DNA of 64,000 nucleotides, from positions 62,001-126,000 of the forward strand of contig JAKFVQ010000019.1 of the NCBI GenBank assembly GCA_021732085.1. Reading direction: 5' to 3'. Of the stretch, positions 16,490 to 25,835 are shown one piece after another; positions within the stretch are counted from its first letter, which is position 1, and each line of letters begins with the position of its first letter. The translations under genes and the position numbers were made by a program. Below the pieces are notes generated by a model that did no database searches, had not been told where the DNA came from, and saw only the letters and a program-made list of their open reading frames with translations. This stretch comes from Candidatus Obscuribacterales bacterium (lineage in GTDB: Bacteria; Cyanobacteriota; Vampirovibrionia; Obscuribacterales; Obscuribacteraceae).

Positions 16490-17545
16490 ATGAAGATCAA
16501 CCACAAGAAACTTTATGTAAGTCTTGTACCGACCGCACTGCTGGCCATGAGTGTTATGCCTATAGCTTTAGCTGCTGACGCTATTGTAGCCAAAACTGCA
16601 GTGGTCAGCCTATGTGGCAAACTGTTCGAGATCGATGCTAACGCAGCTGGAATGTCAGCTGAAGAAAGAGCTCGAATCGTACAAAAGAATCTGGACAATG
16701 CACTTATAAATGCAAAGAACAGAACACCAGCTGCTGTAAAAGTCGAGATTTCCAACCGTAACCCGATTGTTACTCTCGATGGCTTCCACATTGTGACAGC
16801 TGATGGCAATAGCGCTGCACGGCATCAAACAACACAGATGGCACTTGCTCAGAAATGGGCAGATAGCATCGCCTTCTGTCTAGCAGATGCTTCGGCAATT
16901 AATAACTACTTGTCGATGCTTACCGGTAAATTCCCGGTCAAACAAGAAACTGCTGTTGTCACAACCAAAGACCGAGTAGCTGTTGCCACAACAGACATGC
17001 TCTTTCCGATTGCTCTTGCTACGCCGCTTTCGGCAAGCCTGTGCAAGCTGGGTGACAATGTTGAAGCCGTAGTGACACAAGATGTGCCTCTGGCACCAGA
17101 CTACGACACATACATTCCGAAGGGAACGATCGCACGTGGAGCTATCGCTGATGCGCATGATTTCACGTTCACAGAGTTTCCGAAGAATGGGCTGACAGTT
17201 TCGTTCTACGAACTGCGCACTCCGGACGGTAAATCAATTCCGATCGATGGTCACGTATTTGGTGGCTTGAACTACTGGAGACAAATCAGTTCTCAACCGG
17301 TTAAGGCTGAGTGCTGCGGTAACGTTGCTAAGATCAGCACCGATGCCGGCTTGACCTTCAAAGTTCGCCCTGCCAAAGGTGTAATCGTCGGTGCTTGGAA
17401 GGGAATGCCTCTCGATCGTTCGATGGATAGAGCTTCTCGCTTCATGTTCCGTTCAGGATCCGGATTGGACGTCGCCCAAGGCGAAACCATGATGCTCCAA
17501 TTGAACGCAACCAGCGCTATCGCAGTTGCCGGAAGCAGCATGTAG
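16490..17545 (+). CDS. Exported protein, first of a tandem paralogue pair
   Basis: The ATG at 16490 is placed eight bases after AGGAAGG; a GTG at 16481 overlaps that site and is unlikely. The 351-residue product has a signal peptide (MKINHKKLYVSLVPTALLAMSV, cleaved near ALA). It shares an architecture with the next gene: a GMSAEERARIVQKNLDNAL / YSAEHRAWLAQDALDNAL motif, then a TLDG strand, a second helix ending in LTGK, and a C-terminal beta-rich half. The segment YIPKGTIARGAI resembles barrel segments of VirB10/TrbI-like proteins, but this is only a resemblance. The N-terminal motif is reminiscent of the periplasmic part of cyanobacterial mechanosensitive-channel-like proteins. Function unknown. 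Confidence 0.7.
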   Translation: MKINHKKLYVSLVPTALLAMSVMPIALAADAIVAKTAVVSLCGKLFEIDANAAGMSAEERARIVQKNLDNALINAKNRTPAAVKVEISNRNPIVTLDGFHIVTADGNSAARHQTTQMALAQKWADSIAFCLADASAINNYLSMLTGKFPVKQETAVVTTKDRVAVATTDMLFPIALATPLSASLCKLGDNVEAVVTQDVPLAPDYDTYIPKGTIARGAIADAHDFTFTEFPKNGLTVSFYELRTPDGKSIPIDGHVFGGLNYWRQISSQPVKAECCGNVAKISTDAGLTFKVRPAKGVIVGAWKGMPLDRSMDRASRFMFRSGSGLDVAQGETMMLQLNATSAIAVAGSSM

Positions 17546-17571
17546 TTGAAAGATTTCCAGAGGTATAAATC

Positions 17572-18516
17572 ATGAAAAATTCCAAGACAAAGATCATCGT
17601 TGCCAGTTTGGCAGGCGTGATTCTGTCCGCTGTTTCACCGGTACTGGCTCAATTCCACCAAGGTACTTCGGTAACAATGGGCAATTCGCCAATCTTCTCG
17701 ATTTCCACATCCTATGGCGGATATAGTGCTGAACATCGTGCTTGGTTGGCACAAGACGCACTCGATAATGCTTTGGTTGTTGCAAGCAACAAAGGACCCG
17801 ATGCTGTATCAGTTAATCGCTTGAATGGTGCATGGATCGTAACGCTAGATGGACGCAAGGTTGCAACTGCAGCATCTGAAGGTGAAGCTAATGAATGGTC
17901 CTCAGCGATCAAAGGCTTCCTTTCTGATAGCGCACGCACAAGTAGCTATCTTGCAACACTTACAGGAAAGAACCCTGTAGGAGCAAATATTGCACTTATC
18001 GAACGTAAGCTCTATGCTCCAGCTGGATTAGCAATGAAAGTCAGATTGACAAAGAACCTCAATCCTGATCAACTGGCCAGCGTTGAACTTGTCGAAGCAG
18101 TCGTAGTTGAAGACGTGCCCATGGGTGGATTCGTTATTCCAGCCAACTCCACCGTTATCGGCGATGTCAGCAAAGACGAAAGTGGTGCCTATGCTATCCG
18201 ATTCACATCACTGCGCACACCAGCAGGAACTGAAGTTCCAATCAATGTTGCAATCAATTCCGAGTTTCTCGTAACATCCGAGAGCCCGCATGCTGTTTGC
18301 ACATATGTAATTCCAGCAGGTGAAGCCAATGGCATGCCCGGAATCATCGGACGTGTTCCTGCTTCAATCGGAATTGGCACCCGCGCTGGCACTGCAGGCT
18401 TGCGCACCGCACTTCTGCTTTCGCCTGGCGATCCTGTGATCCTCTCCAGCCAACCAATGACACTTCTTTTCCAAGAAGCGACACCGGTTGCTGTGATCAA
18501 CAGGACTGCAATGTAA
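17572..18516 (+). CDS. Exported protein, second of a tandem paralogue pair
   Basis: This 314-residue protein has a signal peptide ending near SPVLAQF. It is a diverged copy of the upstream gene: both have S-A-E-x-R helices, DNAL, TLDGR/TLDGF, LTGK and a late barrel-like half (here FVIPANSTVIGDVSKDE and LRTPAGTEVPINV). Only 26 bp separate it from the upstream stop, with an AGAGGT ribosome site, so the pair is an operon closed by the strong terminator at 18570. It is shorter than its partner at the N terminus and in the middle. Function unknown; a paired periplasmic or outer-membrane role is plausible. Confidence 0.7.
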   Translation: MKNSKTKIIVASLAGVILSAVSPVLAQFHQGTSVTMGNSPIFSISTSYGGYSAEHRAWLAQDALDNALVVASNKGPDAVSVNRLNGAWIVTLDGRKVATAASEGEANEWSSAIKGFLSDSARTSSYLATLTGKNPVGANIALIERKLYAPAGLAMKVRLTKNLNPDQLASVELVEAVVVEDVPMGGFVIPANSTVIGDVSKDESGAYAIRFTSLRTPAGTEVPINVAINSEFLVTSESPHAVCTYVIPAGEANGMPGIIGRVPASIGIGTRAGTAGLRTALLLSPGDPVILSSQPMTLLFQEATPVAVINRTAM

Positions 18517-18569
18517 GTACGTAACTTTTATCCAGCAGTGACGGAGATCTTCCGTCCGCAACCACTCAC

Positions 18570-18610
18570 CTCAAATGGTGCAGCTTCCGGCTGCATCATT
18601 TGAGCTTTTT
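18570..18610 (+). terminator. Rho-independent terminator
   Basis: CTCAAATG-G-TGCAGC (18570-18584) pairs with GCTGCA-T-CATTTGAG (18590-18604), a 15-bp stem with one G-T wobble and a 5-nt loop. CTTTTT follows. It closes the paralogue-pair operon. Between here and 18820 I see only AT-rich sequence that may hold the promoter of the next gene. Confidence 0.93.
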
Positions 18611-18820
18611 GTCAGGAAAATCTTCCTTTCATTTTGCTTTCAAAACATAGCGCCTGCTGAATCCATTTATCTACTAATGATTTTTGGTTTTCAGTCGTTT
18701 TGTTTCCTGTATGCTAAATCGTACTTTTGTATATGAATTTTCCCGGCTTGCAGAATTCTTAATTCTGGTTTATATTGATTGGGCATGGTCCTCGGGGGCT
18801 TTGAGCTGTTTGGGTAATCC

Positions 18821-19537
18821 ATGAAACCTGTTATTGGAATCAGTCTTCCTGCAGAAAACATTCTCCACAGCTATAGGGCTGATTTGGCTTGTATGAAAGC
18901 CGTAGCCGAAGCCGGCGGTGAGCCCGTTGTGCTTTCGCCTTTGCCTGATTCCGAATTCAAGACATTATTGGCTCAATTAGATGGTGTGATTTTTTTAGGC
19001 GGGGAGCATTCGCATTTAAGTGGAAATGATGATGCTTGCGAGTCGACAAATTCAGCGGATAATCACCCAACGCTGACAGAAGAACAAAAGGCTGAGATCG
19101 AACTTGCAAAAGAAGCTGTTCGTAAAACTAAGTTGCCAGTACTTGGAATTTGCTCTGGCAGCCAACTTATAAACGAAGTTCTCGGTGGCAACTTTGAAGT
19201 TCACATTCGTCGCCGCGCTGAGCTAAACGCCTCCCGCAGTGCCGGGAAAGAAAATACAACCGAGGTTGCATTTGCAAATGGCAGCCGGCTTGCGGAAATT
19301 TATCAGCGCAAGACAATTAAAGTGCCAGTCCTCCATCATAAGAACGTGAAATTTGTTGGGGATGGGTTGGTACCAGCAGCAGCTGCTTCCGATGGAGTGG
19401 TTGAAGCTATCGAAAGCATTAGCAATCGTTTTCTCATTGGCGTGAATTGGCATCCGGAATTTGACTTGGCCGAGCATCTGCCTCTCTTCCAGTCCTTCGT
19501 TTTGGCTGCAAAAGGCAAATTGCAAATTCCCGACTAA
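18821..19537 (+). CDS. Class I glutamine amidotransferase-like hydrolase (peptidase C26 / PuuD-like)
   Basis: The 238-residue protein is a single glutamine-amidotransferase-like domain. The nucleophile elbow is LGICSGSQLINEVLGG with C111. The late His/Glu pair is H211 and E213 in GVNWHPE. This gives the Cys-His-Glu triad of gamma-glutamyl-GABA hydrolases and related enzymes. The usual GICRGxQxxN is changed to GICSGSQLIN, and the usual GGxDxxP loop reads GGEHSHLSG, so the substrate may differ from PuuD. The gene stands alone and ends seven bases before the stop of the convergent dehydrogenase gene. Confidence 0.82.
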   Translation: MKPVIGISLPAENILHSYRADLACMKAVAEAGGEPVVLSPLPDSEFKTLLAQLDGVIFLGGEHSHLSGNDDACESTNSADNHPTLTEEQKAEIELAKEAVRKTKLPVLGICSGSQLINEVLGGNFEVHIRRRAELNASRSAGKENTTEVAFANGSRLAEIYQRKTIKVPVLHHKNVKFVGDGLVPAAAASDGVVEAIESISNRFLIGVNWHPEFDLAEHLPLFQSFVLAAKGKLQIPD

Positions 19538-19543
19538 GTTCTT

Positions 19544-20728
19544 TTAGGCAGCATTCGCGTTTGAATTTGGTGAGATCACTATCTTAATGCAGTTGTCTTC
19601 TTTCTTGGAGAATTTCTCGTAACCATCGGGAACTTCGTCCAACGACATTCGGTGCGTGATTACAAAGGTTGGATCAATTGCGCCCTTCTCAATGTAGGCG
19701 AGTAACTTCGTCATGTATTTTTGGCAGTGAGTCTGTCCCATTTTGAAAGTCAGCCCTTTTCCAAATGCTGCGCCCAAAGGGAACTTGTCTAAAAGCCCTA
19801 TGTACACACCGGGAATTGAAATCGTTCCTCCATTTGAACAGCATTGGATTGCCTGGCGCAGAGCATGGGATCGATCAGTTTCCCATTTTAATGTCGTTGC
19901 CATTTCATCATAGAATGCATCGAATGTTTGTCCATGCGATTCCATCCCAACGCAATCTATGCAAGCATCAGGTCCCTTTCCTGCTGTCATTTCTTTTAAT
20001 GCTTCAAGAACATCAACCTTTGTATAGTCGAGCGTGTCAGCACCACCTTCTTTGGCCATCTTCAACCTGTCTTCGAATCTGTCGATTGCAATAACGCGTG
20101 TTGCTCCAAGTAGGAATGCGCTTCTAATTGCAAACTGTCCAACAGGCCCGCATCCCCAGATGGCGATGGTTTGTCCTGCTTGGATATTGCAATTTTCTGC
20201 AGCCATAAATCCGGTTGGGAAAATGTCAGATAGAAATAGCGCTTGTTCCTCCGAAATCTCATCGGGCAGGGACAGTGCTCCTACCTCAGCAAATGGAACT
20301 CGCACATATTGAGATTGCCCGCCTGGGTAACCTCCATACATGTGAGAGTATCCAAACAGTCCTGCTGTGTGATAACCGTAGGCTTTGTCAAGTTTCTCTT
20401 TGTCAGGATTTGTTTGAGTGCAAAGTGAATAGAGCCCTTTGTTGCACGTATCACATTCGCCACAAGAGATGGTGAATGGCACCACGACGCGATCGCCAAC
20501 ACTAAGATTTTTCACTGCCGAACCCACTTCCACAATTTTTCCGGCAAATTCGTGCCCGAGAATATCTCCCTTCTTCATCTCTTGCACGTGACCATGGTAA
20601 ATATGGAGATCTGATCCGCAGACGGCAGAACGAGTCACTTCAATAATAATATCGCGAGAATCAAGAATTTTTGGATCTGGAACATTGTCGATACGAACAT
20701 CTTTCTTTCCATGCCACGTTAATGCTTT
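19544..20728 (-). CDS. Zinc-dependent alcohol dehydrogenase (formaldehyde dehydrogenase-like MDR)
   Basis: The ATG at 20728 follows GAGGAG at a normal distance; the longer TTG-initiated frame would run through that ribosome site. The 394-residue protein is a medium-chain dehydrogenase. Catalytic zinc ligands are C38 (AVCGSDLH) and H60-E61 (GHE). The structural zinc loop is C90, C93, C96 and C104. The cofactor motif is WGCGPVGQFAIRSA. A long insert (KLDKAYGYHTAGLFGYSHMYGGYPGG) is typical of the glutathione-independent formaldehyde dehydrogenase-like branch. It probably oxidises an alcohol or aldehyde with NAD. It is monocistronic. Confidence 0.9.
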   Translation of the reverse strand, partial: KALTWHGKKDVRIDNVPDPKILDSRDIIIEVTRSAVCGSDLHIYHGHVQEMKKGDILGHEFAGKIVEVGSAVKNLSVGDRVVVPFTISCGECDTCNKGLYSLCTQTNPDKEKLDKAYGYHTAGLFGYSHMYGGYPGGQSQYVRVPFAEVGALSLPDEISEEQALFLSDIFPTGFMAAENCNIQAGQTIAIWGCGPVGQFAIRSAFLLGATRVIAIDRFEDRLKMAKEGGADTLDYTKVDVLEALKEMTAGKGPDACIDCVGMESHGQTFDAFYDEMATTLKWETDRSHALRQAIQCCSNGGTISIPGVYIGLLDKFPLGAAFGKGLTFKMGQTHCQKYMTKLLAYIEKGAIDPTFVITHRMSLDEVPDGYEKFSKKEDNCIKIVISPNSNANAA

Positions 20729-20895
20729 CATGTTAATCTCCTCGCGCAAAAATACGACGGCTGGTGCCAGTCGTTGAGTTCAAATTTTTCCATCTATAAG
20801 TGATGGTAGCGCCCAAATGCGCGATTTTCAGTTAGTAAAAAGTGTGGTTATCCCTTGAATGATTAGAGCTTGCATCATCGTGCTTGAGCTGAAAA

Positions 20896-22260
20896 TCAGT
20901 GTGGGATACCGACTGTTGCCTCTTTCGTGCGCAAGGTGTCGGTAGACAAATTCTCATGCCTTGTTTGTCTCAGTGGATTTATAATCGGGCCGCCAGGTGC
21001 TTCACTACTTTGTGATGATATGCGATTCTCTTTGCTTGCATTTGCACCGCTATCTGCTGGCAAGCTTGCCTGTTCTTCACGGCGTTTGCCTGCGGCTCTA
21101 GTAGCCTCATTAATCTTGCCAGGTCTGCCGAACAGCAGATGGAGCAGAGGTGCCTTTTTGCCCATAATTTGAGTTGCCTGCCGAGCAGCCAGATCAATAT
21201 GAGCAAGCGCCTGCCGAGAATCGCGCAATGTGGCTCGCAGGTCCTGGCCAAATCCGGGATTGCTGATCAGATTTTCTACTTTATCCAGGGATGATTTGGC
21301 TTGTGCCACAATTTCTTTCACATCAGTGCGCAGCTCCTTATCTCCCGCCATAGTTTCAATCGAGGCGAGCATCTTTTCTACATGTTGCGTTGAATTGTTC
21401 AAGGTCTCCAATGCGCTGAGCACGTCGGTCCGCAGTTCCTTGTCACCAAGTGTGTTTTGAACTTTATCCATGACGACTTGCAATCTGTCCACAGTATCTC
21501 GTGCGGCTCGCATAGTCTCTTTCATGTCGTCCGAAAACTTTGGATTGTTAACTAGCCTGTTTACACTGCGCGATGTCTTAGTTACCTCGCGGGTAAGCAC
21601 TCTGATATCTGCTGTTAACGGCCTGGCTTCGTCCAAAATTGGGACTGTTCTATTTAAAACGGGGATTGTATTGTCAGCTAACAAAGATAGTTTGTCGGCG
21701 GCTTTTGCAATCCGCAGGCGGTCTTGCGCAATGTATTTTTTTAGTTTCTCTACATCTACATCTTCTAAAGTTGCTGCCAATTTGTTCATTGCCAGCTCCA
21801 CACGGACTGGATCTTCGCCGTAGACGCGTGCTTCGTTAGGCAATGCTTCGGCTACTGCTTGTCCCTGTTGCGGGAGCACTATATCAATGTATCTTGCGCC
21901 AACCAGCCCGTTTGTTAATATCTGAAATTTTGCGTTTTTCGGAATTGTGACTTTCCCCGGTATAACTCTCACTTTTACGAGCACTTCTTCCGGATTCAGG
22001 ATCTCCAATCTCTCCACAATGCCCACGCGAACTCCTTTCATATAAACGGCGGCGTTATTGTTCAGGTTTGCCGTATCATGAAAAATCAAGTTATAGTGTT
22101 GAGCAGCTTCAAGTGGATTGTAATTCTTGTACCAGAGAAATGCCCAACAAAGAATTACGATTGCAAAGGCTGTGAATGCACTTAATCCTGCATCGGAATA
22201 TCTAATCATTCCTAGATCCCTAGGAGTCAATTCTCTTTCATGTACTCTGTGAAGGGCCAT
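20896..22260 (-). CDS. MlaD-family (MCE domain) lipid-transport protein
   Basis: The 454-residue protein has one N-terminal transmembrane helix (about 25-45) and an MCE domain (about 57-135). Diagnostic MCE segments are VYMKGVRVGIVERLEI, VKVRVIPGKVTIPKNAKFQI and LVGARYIDIVLP. A long alpha-helical region (about 160-370) carries regular Leu/Val heptads, as in cyanobacterial and actinobacterial MCE proteins, and may bridge the periplasm. Family members bind phospholipid and pass it between the two membranes with an MlaE permease and MlaF ATPase. It begins six bases after the MlaE-like gene stops, so they are co-expressed. The C terminus is Pro/Ser-rich and probably disordered. Confidence 0.88.
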   Translation of the reverse strand: MALHRVHERELTPRDLGMIRYSDAGLSAFTAFAIVILCWAFLWYKNYNPLEAAQHYNLIFHDTANLNNNAAVYMKGVRVGIVERLEILNPEEVLVKVRVIPGKVTIPKNAKFQILTNGLVGARYIDIVLPQQGQAVAEALPNEARVYGEDPVRVELAMNKLAATLEDVDVEKLKKYIAQDRLRIAKAADKLSLLADNTIPVLNRTVPILDEARPLTADIRVLTREVTKTSRSVNRLVNNPKFSDDMKETMRAARDTVDRLQVVMDKVQNTLGDKELRTDVLSALETLNNSTQHVEKMLASIETMAGDKELRTDVKEIVAQAKSSLDKVENLISNPGFGQDLRATLRDSRQALAHIDLAARQATQIMGKKAPLLHLLFGRPGKINEATRAAGKRREEQASLPADSGANASKENRISSQSSEAPGGPIINPLRQTRHENLSTDTLRTKEATVGIPH

Positions 22261-22266
22261 CGCTGC

Positions 22267-23031
22267 TTAATACCTCAATGGAATGTAAACAAGTGCGGTG
22301 ACCAGTAGATTGGCCAGGTAGCCCGTGATCAGAGTCGCTGTCACCGCATGCGCGGCGACGGGAGCAAATGGTGAACGCTCCGCTCGCCCGCAAATGCAGC
22401 CGGCAAACACGGCAATTGTTGGATTGACCAAACCCAATTTGAAAAAGTAAACGACCAGGTCTTGAACCTGAATTTGTTGTTTTGCTGACTCGATAAAATC
22501 TGCAGTCGAGCTGACCCCCAGTAGAGGTGAGAATAATGCGCCAGTTAGGAAGCCAATCGCCAGCCCGTAGGCGCTAAGCGGAATACCCATTGCCAATGCG
22601 GCCAGATATCTAACAAGGACGAATCGATCAACAAAATCATCCTCTGTTCCATTGCCTATGTACCTGCGCGCTTCCTCTGCTATTAGCGCAGATGCGCGGG
22701 CGCCCCAAGCAAGACTGATCGTGATTGAACCTAACTCGCGCAGCAGCCCAATCGAAATTAAGGCACCGGAGAAATCTTCTGCTTGGAATTTTTGTAGTTC
22801 AGTAATACATTGAACGGCCAGTGCCAGCGAAATAGCCATCGCTCCAAATGTGACTAAATAGATTGAGCGGGGTCCAAACCAGTAGCAATACGCTTTAAAT
22901 TGCTCCCAGCGAACTTTCCTGAATGATTCATAGCTGAGGGACTTGAAGAAGTACCTGCATGCAGTTCCAATGGAACTCCACCAGGGCACAAAGTCCGCTA
23001 TTGGGTATTTGCTGTTGCCGATGTTCTGCAT
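22267..23031 (-). CDS. MlaE-family ABC transporter permease
   Basis: This 254-residue integral membrane protein has about five to six hydrophobic segments. MlaE-family signatures are visible: SGALISIGLLRELGSITISLAWGARASALIAEE, and the DFVDRFVLVRYLAALAMGIPL stretch with the conserved EARRYIG region between them. It pairs with the MlaD-like protein directly downstream to form the membrane core of a lipid transporter that maintains outer-membrane asymmetry. No MlaF-type ATPase gene lies in this window, so the ATPase must be encoded elsewhere. The start lacks a strong ribosome site. Confidence 0.88.
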   Translation of the reverse strand: MQNIGNSKYPIADFVPWWSSIGTACRYFFKSLSYESFRKVRWEQFKAYCYWFGPRSIYLVTFGAMAISLALAVQCITELQKFQAEDFSGALISIGLLRELGSITISLAWGARASALIAEEARRYIGNGTEDDFVDRFVLVRYLAALAMGIPLSAYGLAIGFLTGALFSPLLGVSSTADFIESAKQQIQVQDLVVYFFKLGLVNPTIAVFAGCICGRAERSPFAPVAAHAVTATLITGYLANLLVTALVYIPLRY

Positions 23032-23181
23032 TTGTATGACTCAATTGACATACCTCATGAGAGACGCGGTGCCGCGCGAAAAGTACCCACTGATTTTTCC
23101 GATTTGATCTTAATTTTTCTTCTCCACAAGCGGCAGGAGGCAGTTTCGTACTTCGATTATTGGTGGCTTGTTTTACTTTTT

Positions 23182-24393
23182 CTATTTACGAATGTTCTCA
23201 ATCATTTGAAGACGGCGCAATAATGGTCCTTTTGCTGCGATGCCCCCGGAGCTGGGTGTGTTTGCAACAGACTGTTTTGCAGCCGGTCCTTGTTTCTTTT
23301 CGGATGCGCTTGCCTGTGTTGCTTGAGAAATTGGCTGGACATATTGAGTTGAATCTTGAGCCGGTGATTGCGGGGGCAGATAGGAAGGAGCTTCGGCGTA
23401 ATTCGCTTGCATACTCCCATTTAAGTATGGTGGTACTGATTGCATTTGTGTAGTGGGAAGCGTTCCATATTGACTTTGCGCGCACTGATTTGAATTTTGC
23501 TCTAAGCAATTTTCCTTATCCCCGGAACTTGCCCCTTCCGAACCATTTGAAGTCGTCACAATTGGTATTGGCACTGGTACTGTAACCGGTATCGGATATG
23601 GATAACTTTGCTGATATCTCTGTGCATAGTTTTGCGCGGCATTTGCTGCGTAGGGGTATAAAGCGGATGCGGCTGCTCCATAAGGATATGCTGCTGATGG
23701 ATAAGCTGTTACCGGCGGGACTGTTCCGGTTGCGTAAATCGTTGGTGACCCGCCCGTATAGGAGTAATTATTGGTAGTTGATGGATAGGTTGGTGGCGTG
23801 CTCGGTGAAGCCTGCTGAGTTGTGTTTGCTGGAGCCTGCTGGGTGCTTGCTGGAGCCGTCCAGTTCTGATTCGCCAAATTGCTATTGGAGCCGTTATGAG
23901 TGCCGTTGGCGCTAAGCTTATTATTTGGTACATAGCTGTGGAAGTTACTGAAAGCAGCTGTAGCGTTGGATTCTCCTGCGGCAAAATTATGCGCAGTTCC
24001 TGTTTGCGCGGTGCCAAATCCATGCGTTAAGTTCTCTCCGTTGCCAGGGCGGGCAGTTCCTCGAGATTGACCGCCGCCGATTCTGGAATCCCCGCTTATG
24101 CCGTGGGCGCTCGCCCCAGGTGAGAGTCTGTTCTGTCTGGATCCCCCGTGAAATCCGCCGCGGCTGTGTGGTCCTGCTCCGTGATGAAATCCGCCGCTGC
24201 TGTGTGATCCGGCTCCGGCATGAAATCCGCCTCCGCCGCGGGAGCCGCCTCCACTGTGCCTTGCGCCACCGCGGCCCGCTCCGCCATGCAATCCCCCGCC
24301 CCCGTGTCCTCCGCGAGCTTCGGCGACTTGCAAATGAGAAAGCAAGATAAGCAATGCTAATCCGTAAGCCAACTGTATAGCCGTGCGTTTCAT
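23182..24393 (-). CDS. Secreted Gly/His-rich low-complexity protein
   Basis: From the ATG at 24393 the product starts with a signal peptide (MKRTAIQLAYGLALLILLS, ending near VAEA). The next 100 residues are rich in Gly, His and Arg with irregular repeats such as GGFHAGAGSHSSGGFHHGAG. The middle is rich in Ser/Thr/Asn, then Pro/Tyr/Ala with PYPIPVTVPVPIPIV. The C-terminal end is Gln/Pro-rich and finishes in a basic helix. Possible roles include metal binding by the His-rich part or a surface-coat function. I recognise no family. GC composition is locally raised in the Gly-rich part. Confidence 0.7.
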   Translation of the reverse strand: MKRTAIQLAYGLALLILLSHLQVAEARGGHGGGGLHGGAGRGGARHSGGGSRGGGGFHAGAGSHSSGGFHHGAGPHSRGGFHGGSRQNRLSPGASAHGISGDSRIGGGQSRGTARPGNGENLTHGFGTAQTGTAHNFAAGESNATAAFSNFHSYVPNNKLSANGTHNGSNSNLANQNWTAPASTQQAPANTTQQASPSTPPTYPSTTNNYSYTGGSPTIYATGTVPPVTAYPSAAYPYGAAASALYPYAANAAQNYAQRYQQSYPYPIPVTVPVPIPIVTTSNGSEGASSGDKENCLEQNSNQCAQSQYGTLPTTQMQSVPPYLNGSMQANYAEAPSYLPPQSPAQDSTQYVQPISQATQASASEKKQGPAAKQSVANTPSSGGIAAKGPLLRRLQMIENIRK

Positions 24394-24502
24394 GTCTGAG
24401 AGCTCCATTTCAGGGATTGTGTCTTCCAATACTCCCGAACAGACAAAAAGTTTCGGCGGGAAAGATTAACTCTGCGATCCTGAAATGTTAGAATGATGAT
24501 GC

Positions 24503-25759
24503 ATGTTGCACAGCCCCTACGCCGCTGTAAAAATTCCTGATTTTCGCCTCTTACTTTTGGGTCGATTGTTAGTAACCCTGTCAGTTCAGATCCAGATTTT
24601 GGCGGTCGGCTGGCAAATGTGGGAATTGACTAAAAATCCGTTATTCCTCGGACTTTTGGGACTGGCGGAAGCTATCCCTGCGCTGTCTGTGGCGCTTTAC
24701 GCCGGACATGTGGCCGACGTAGTGGACCGGCGCAAAATAATCATCGGCGCCTCAGCGCTGCTCGCATTTTGCATGTTCGCACTTTCCGGCGGCTCCTATC
24801 TTGCCCCCACTGATACTGGTCTTCTTGTCGGCATATTGTTTAGTGTTGTCGCATTGTCCGGGTTCGGGCGAGGATTTTACGGTGCTGCGATATTTGGAAT
24901 GATTTCACAAGTCGTGCCACGCGAGTTATACGGAAATGCCGCCGCCTGGAATACGGCGAATTGGCAAAGTTCAGCTGTGCTTGGACCAATTATTGGTGGT
25001 TTCATTTATTTGCGTTTTGGTCCGGTTGCGACCTATGCTCTATGTACGATACTCCTGATTCTTTCAATTGCTTGCTTCCTATTTATAAAGTCGAAAAGTG
25101 ATCATAAGATCGATAAGAACGTTTCTGTTATTGAAAACATAAAAGAGGGACTTCGCTTCGTTTTCTCCAATCAGATTATTTGGGGATCCATGGCTGTGGA
25201 TCTTTTTGCAGTCTTATTTGGTGGCGCGGTTGCGCTGCTGCCAATCTTTGTGGATGAAGTGTTTAAGATGGGTCCCGAGGCTCTTGGATTTCTGCGTGCA
25301 GCCCCACCAGTAGGCGCCTTGATTACGGCGGCCCTTTTTACTCATCGTCCGATTAATTTAAATGCCGGAAAGATTTTCCTTTGTTCTGTAGCTGGCTTCG
25401 GCCTGTGTATGATCGCCTTTGGGTTCTCCAAAAATTATTATGTGTCATTTGCTTTGCTTGCAATTAGTGGTGCGCTTGATGGAATTAGTGTCTTGCTCAG
25501 ATCAACTATCTATCAGCTTTTAACTCCGGATAATATGAAAGGGCGCTTTGCCGCAGTGAATAATATGTTCATCGGCTCGTCAAATGAGATCGGCAGTTTT
25601 GAATCAGGAGTGGCTGCAAAAATTATGGGACTTGTTCCCTCTGTCATATTTGGCGGATGCATGACATTACTAGTGGTGATAACCACAGTGCTGAGAGCTC
25701 CCAACTTGTGGAAGCTGCACATGCAAAATCTCTACGAAGAAAAACCGCAGCAACAATAA
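24503..25759 (+). CDS. MFS transporter of the EntS-like exporter type
   Basis: The 418-residue protein has about 12 transmembrane helices in two halves. After the second helix it shows the MFS signature loop GHVADVVDRRKII. The N-terminal LLLGRLLVTLSVQIQILAVGWQMWELT and the overall length place it near enterobactin exporter-like and related small-molecule exporters. The substrate cannot be read from sequence. It is monocistronic, divergent from the Gly/His-rich protein gene, and convergent with the small hypothetical gene at 25836. Confidence 0.88.
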   Translation: MLHSPYAAVKIPDFRLLLLGRLLVTLSVQIQILAVGWQMWELTKNPLFLGLLGLAEAIPALSVALYAGHVADVVDRRKIIIGASALLAFCMFALSGGSYLAPTDTGLLVGILFSVVALSGFGRGFYGAAIFGMISQVVPRELYGNAAAWNTANWQSSAVLGPIIGGFIYLRFGPVATYALCTILLILSIACFLFIKSKSDHKIDKNVSVIENIKEGLRFVFSNQIIWGSMAVDLFAVLFGGAVALLPIFVDEVFKMGPEALGFLRAAPPVGALITAALFTHRPINLNAGKIFLCSVAGFGLCMIAFGFSKNYYVSFALLAISGALDGISVLLRSTIYQLLTPDNMKGRFAAVNNMFIGSSNEIGSFESGVAAKIMGLVPSVIFGGCMTLLVVITTVLRAPNLWKLHMQNLYEEKPQQQ

Positions 25760-25835
25760 CTCTGCTGTTAGGTTCCTTAGATAAGGCAGCATGGACGCCT
25801 TTTCGGCGCACTTTATTGGCAAGCCGTGGATTCAA

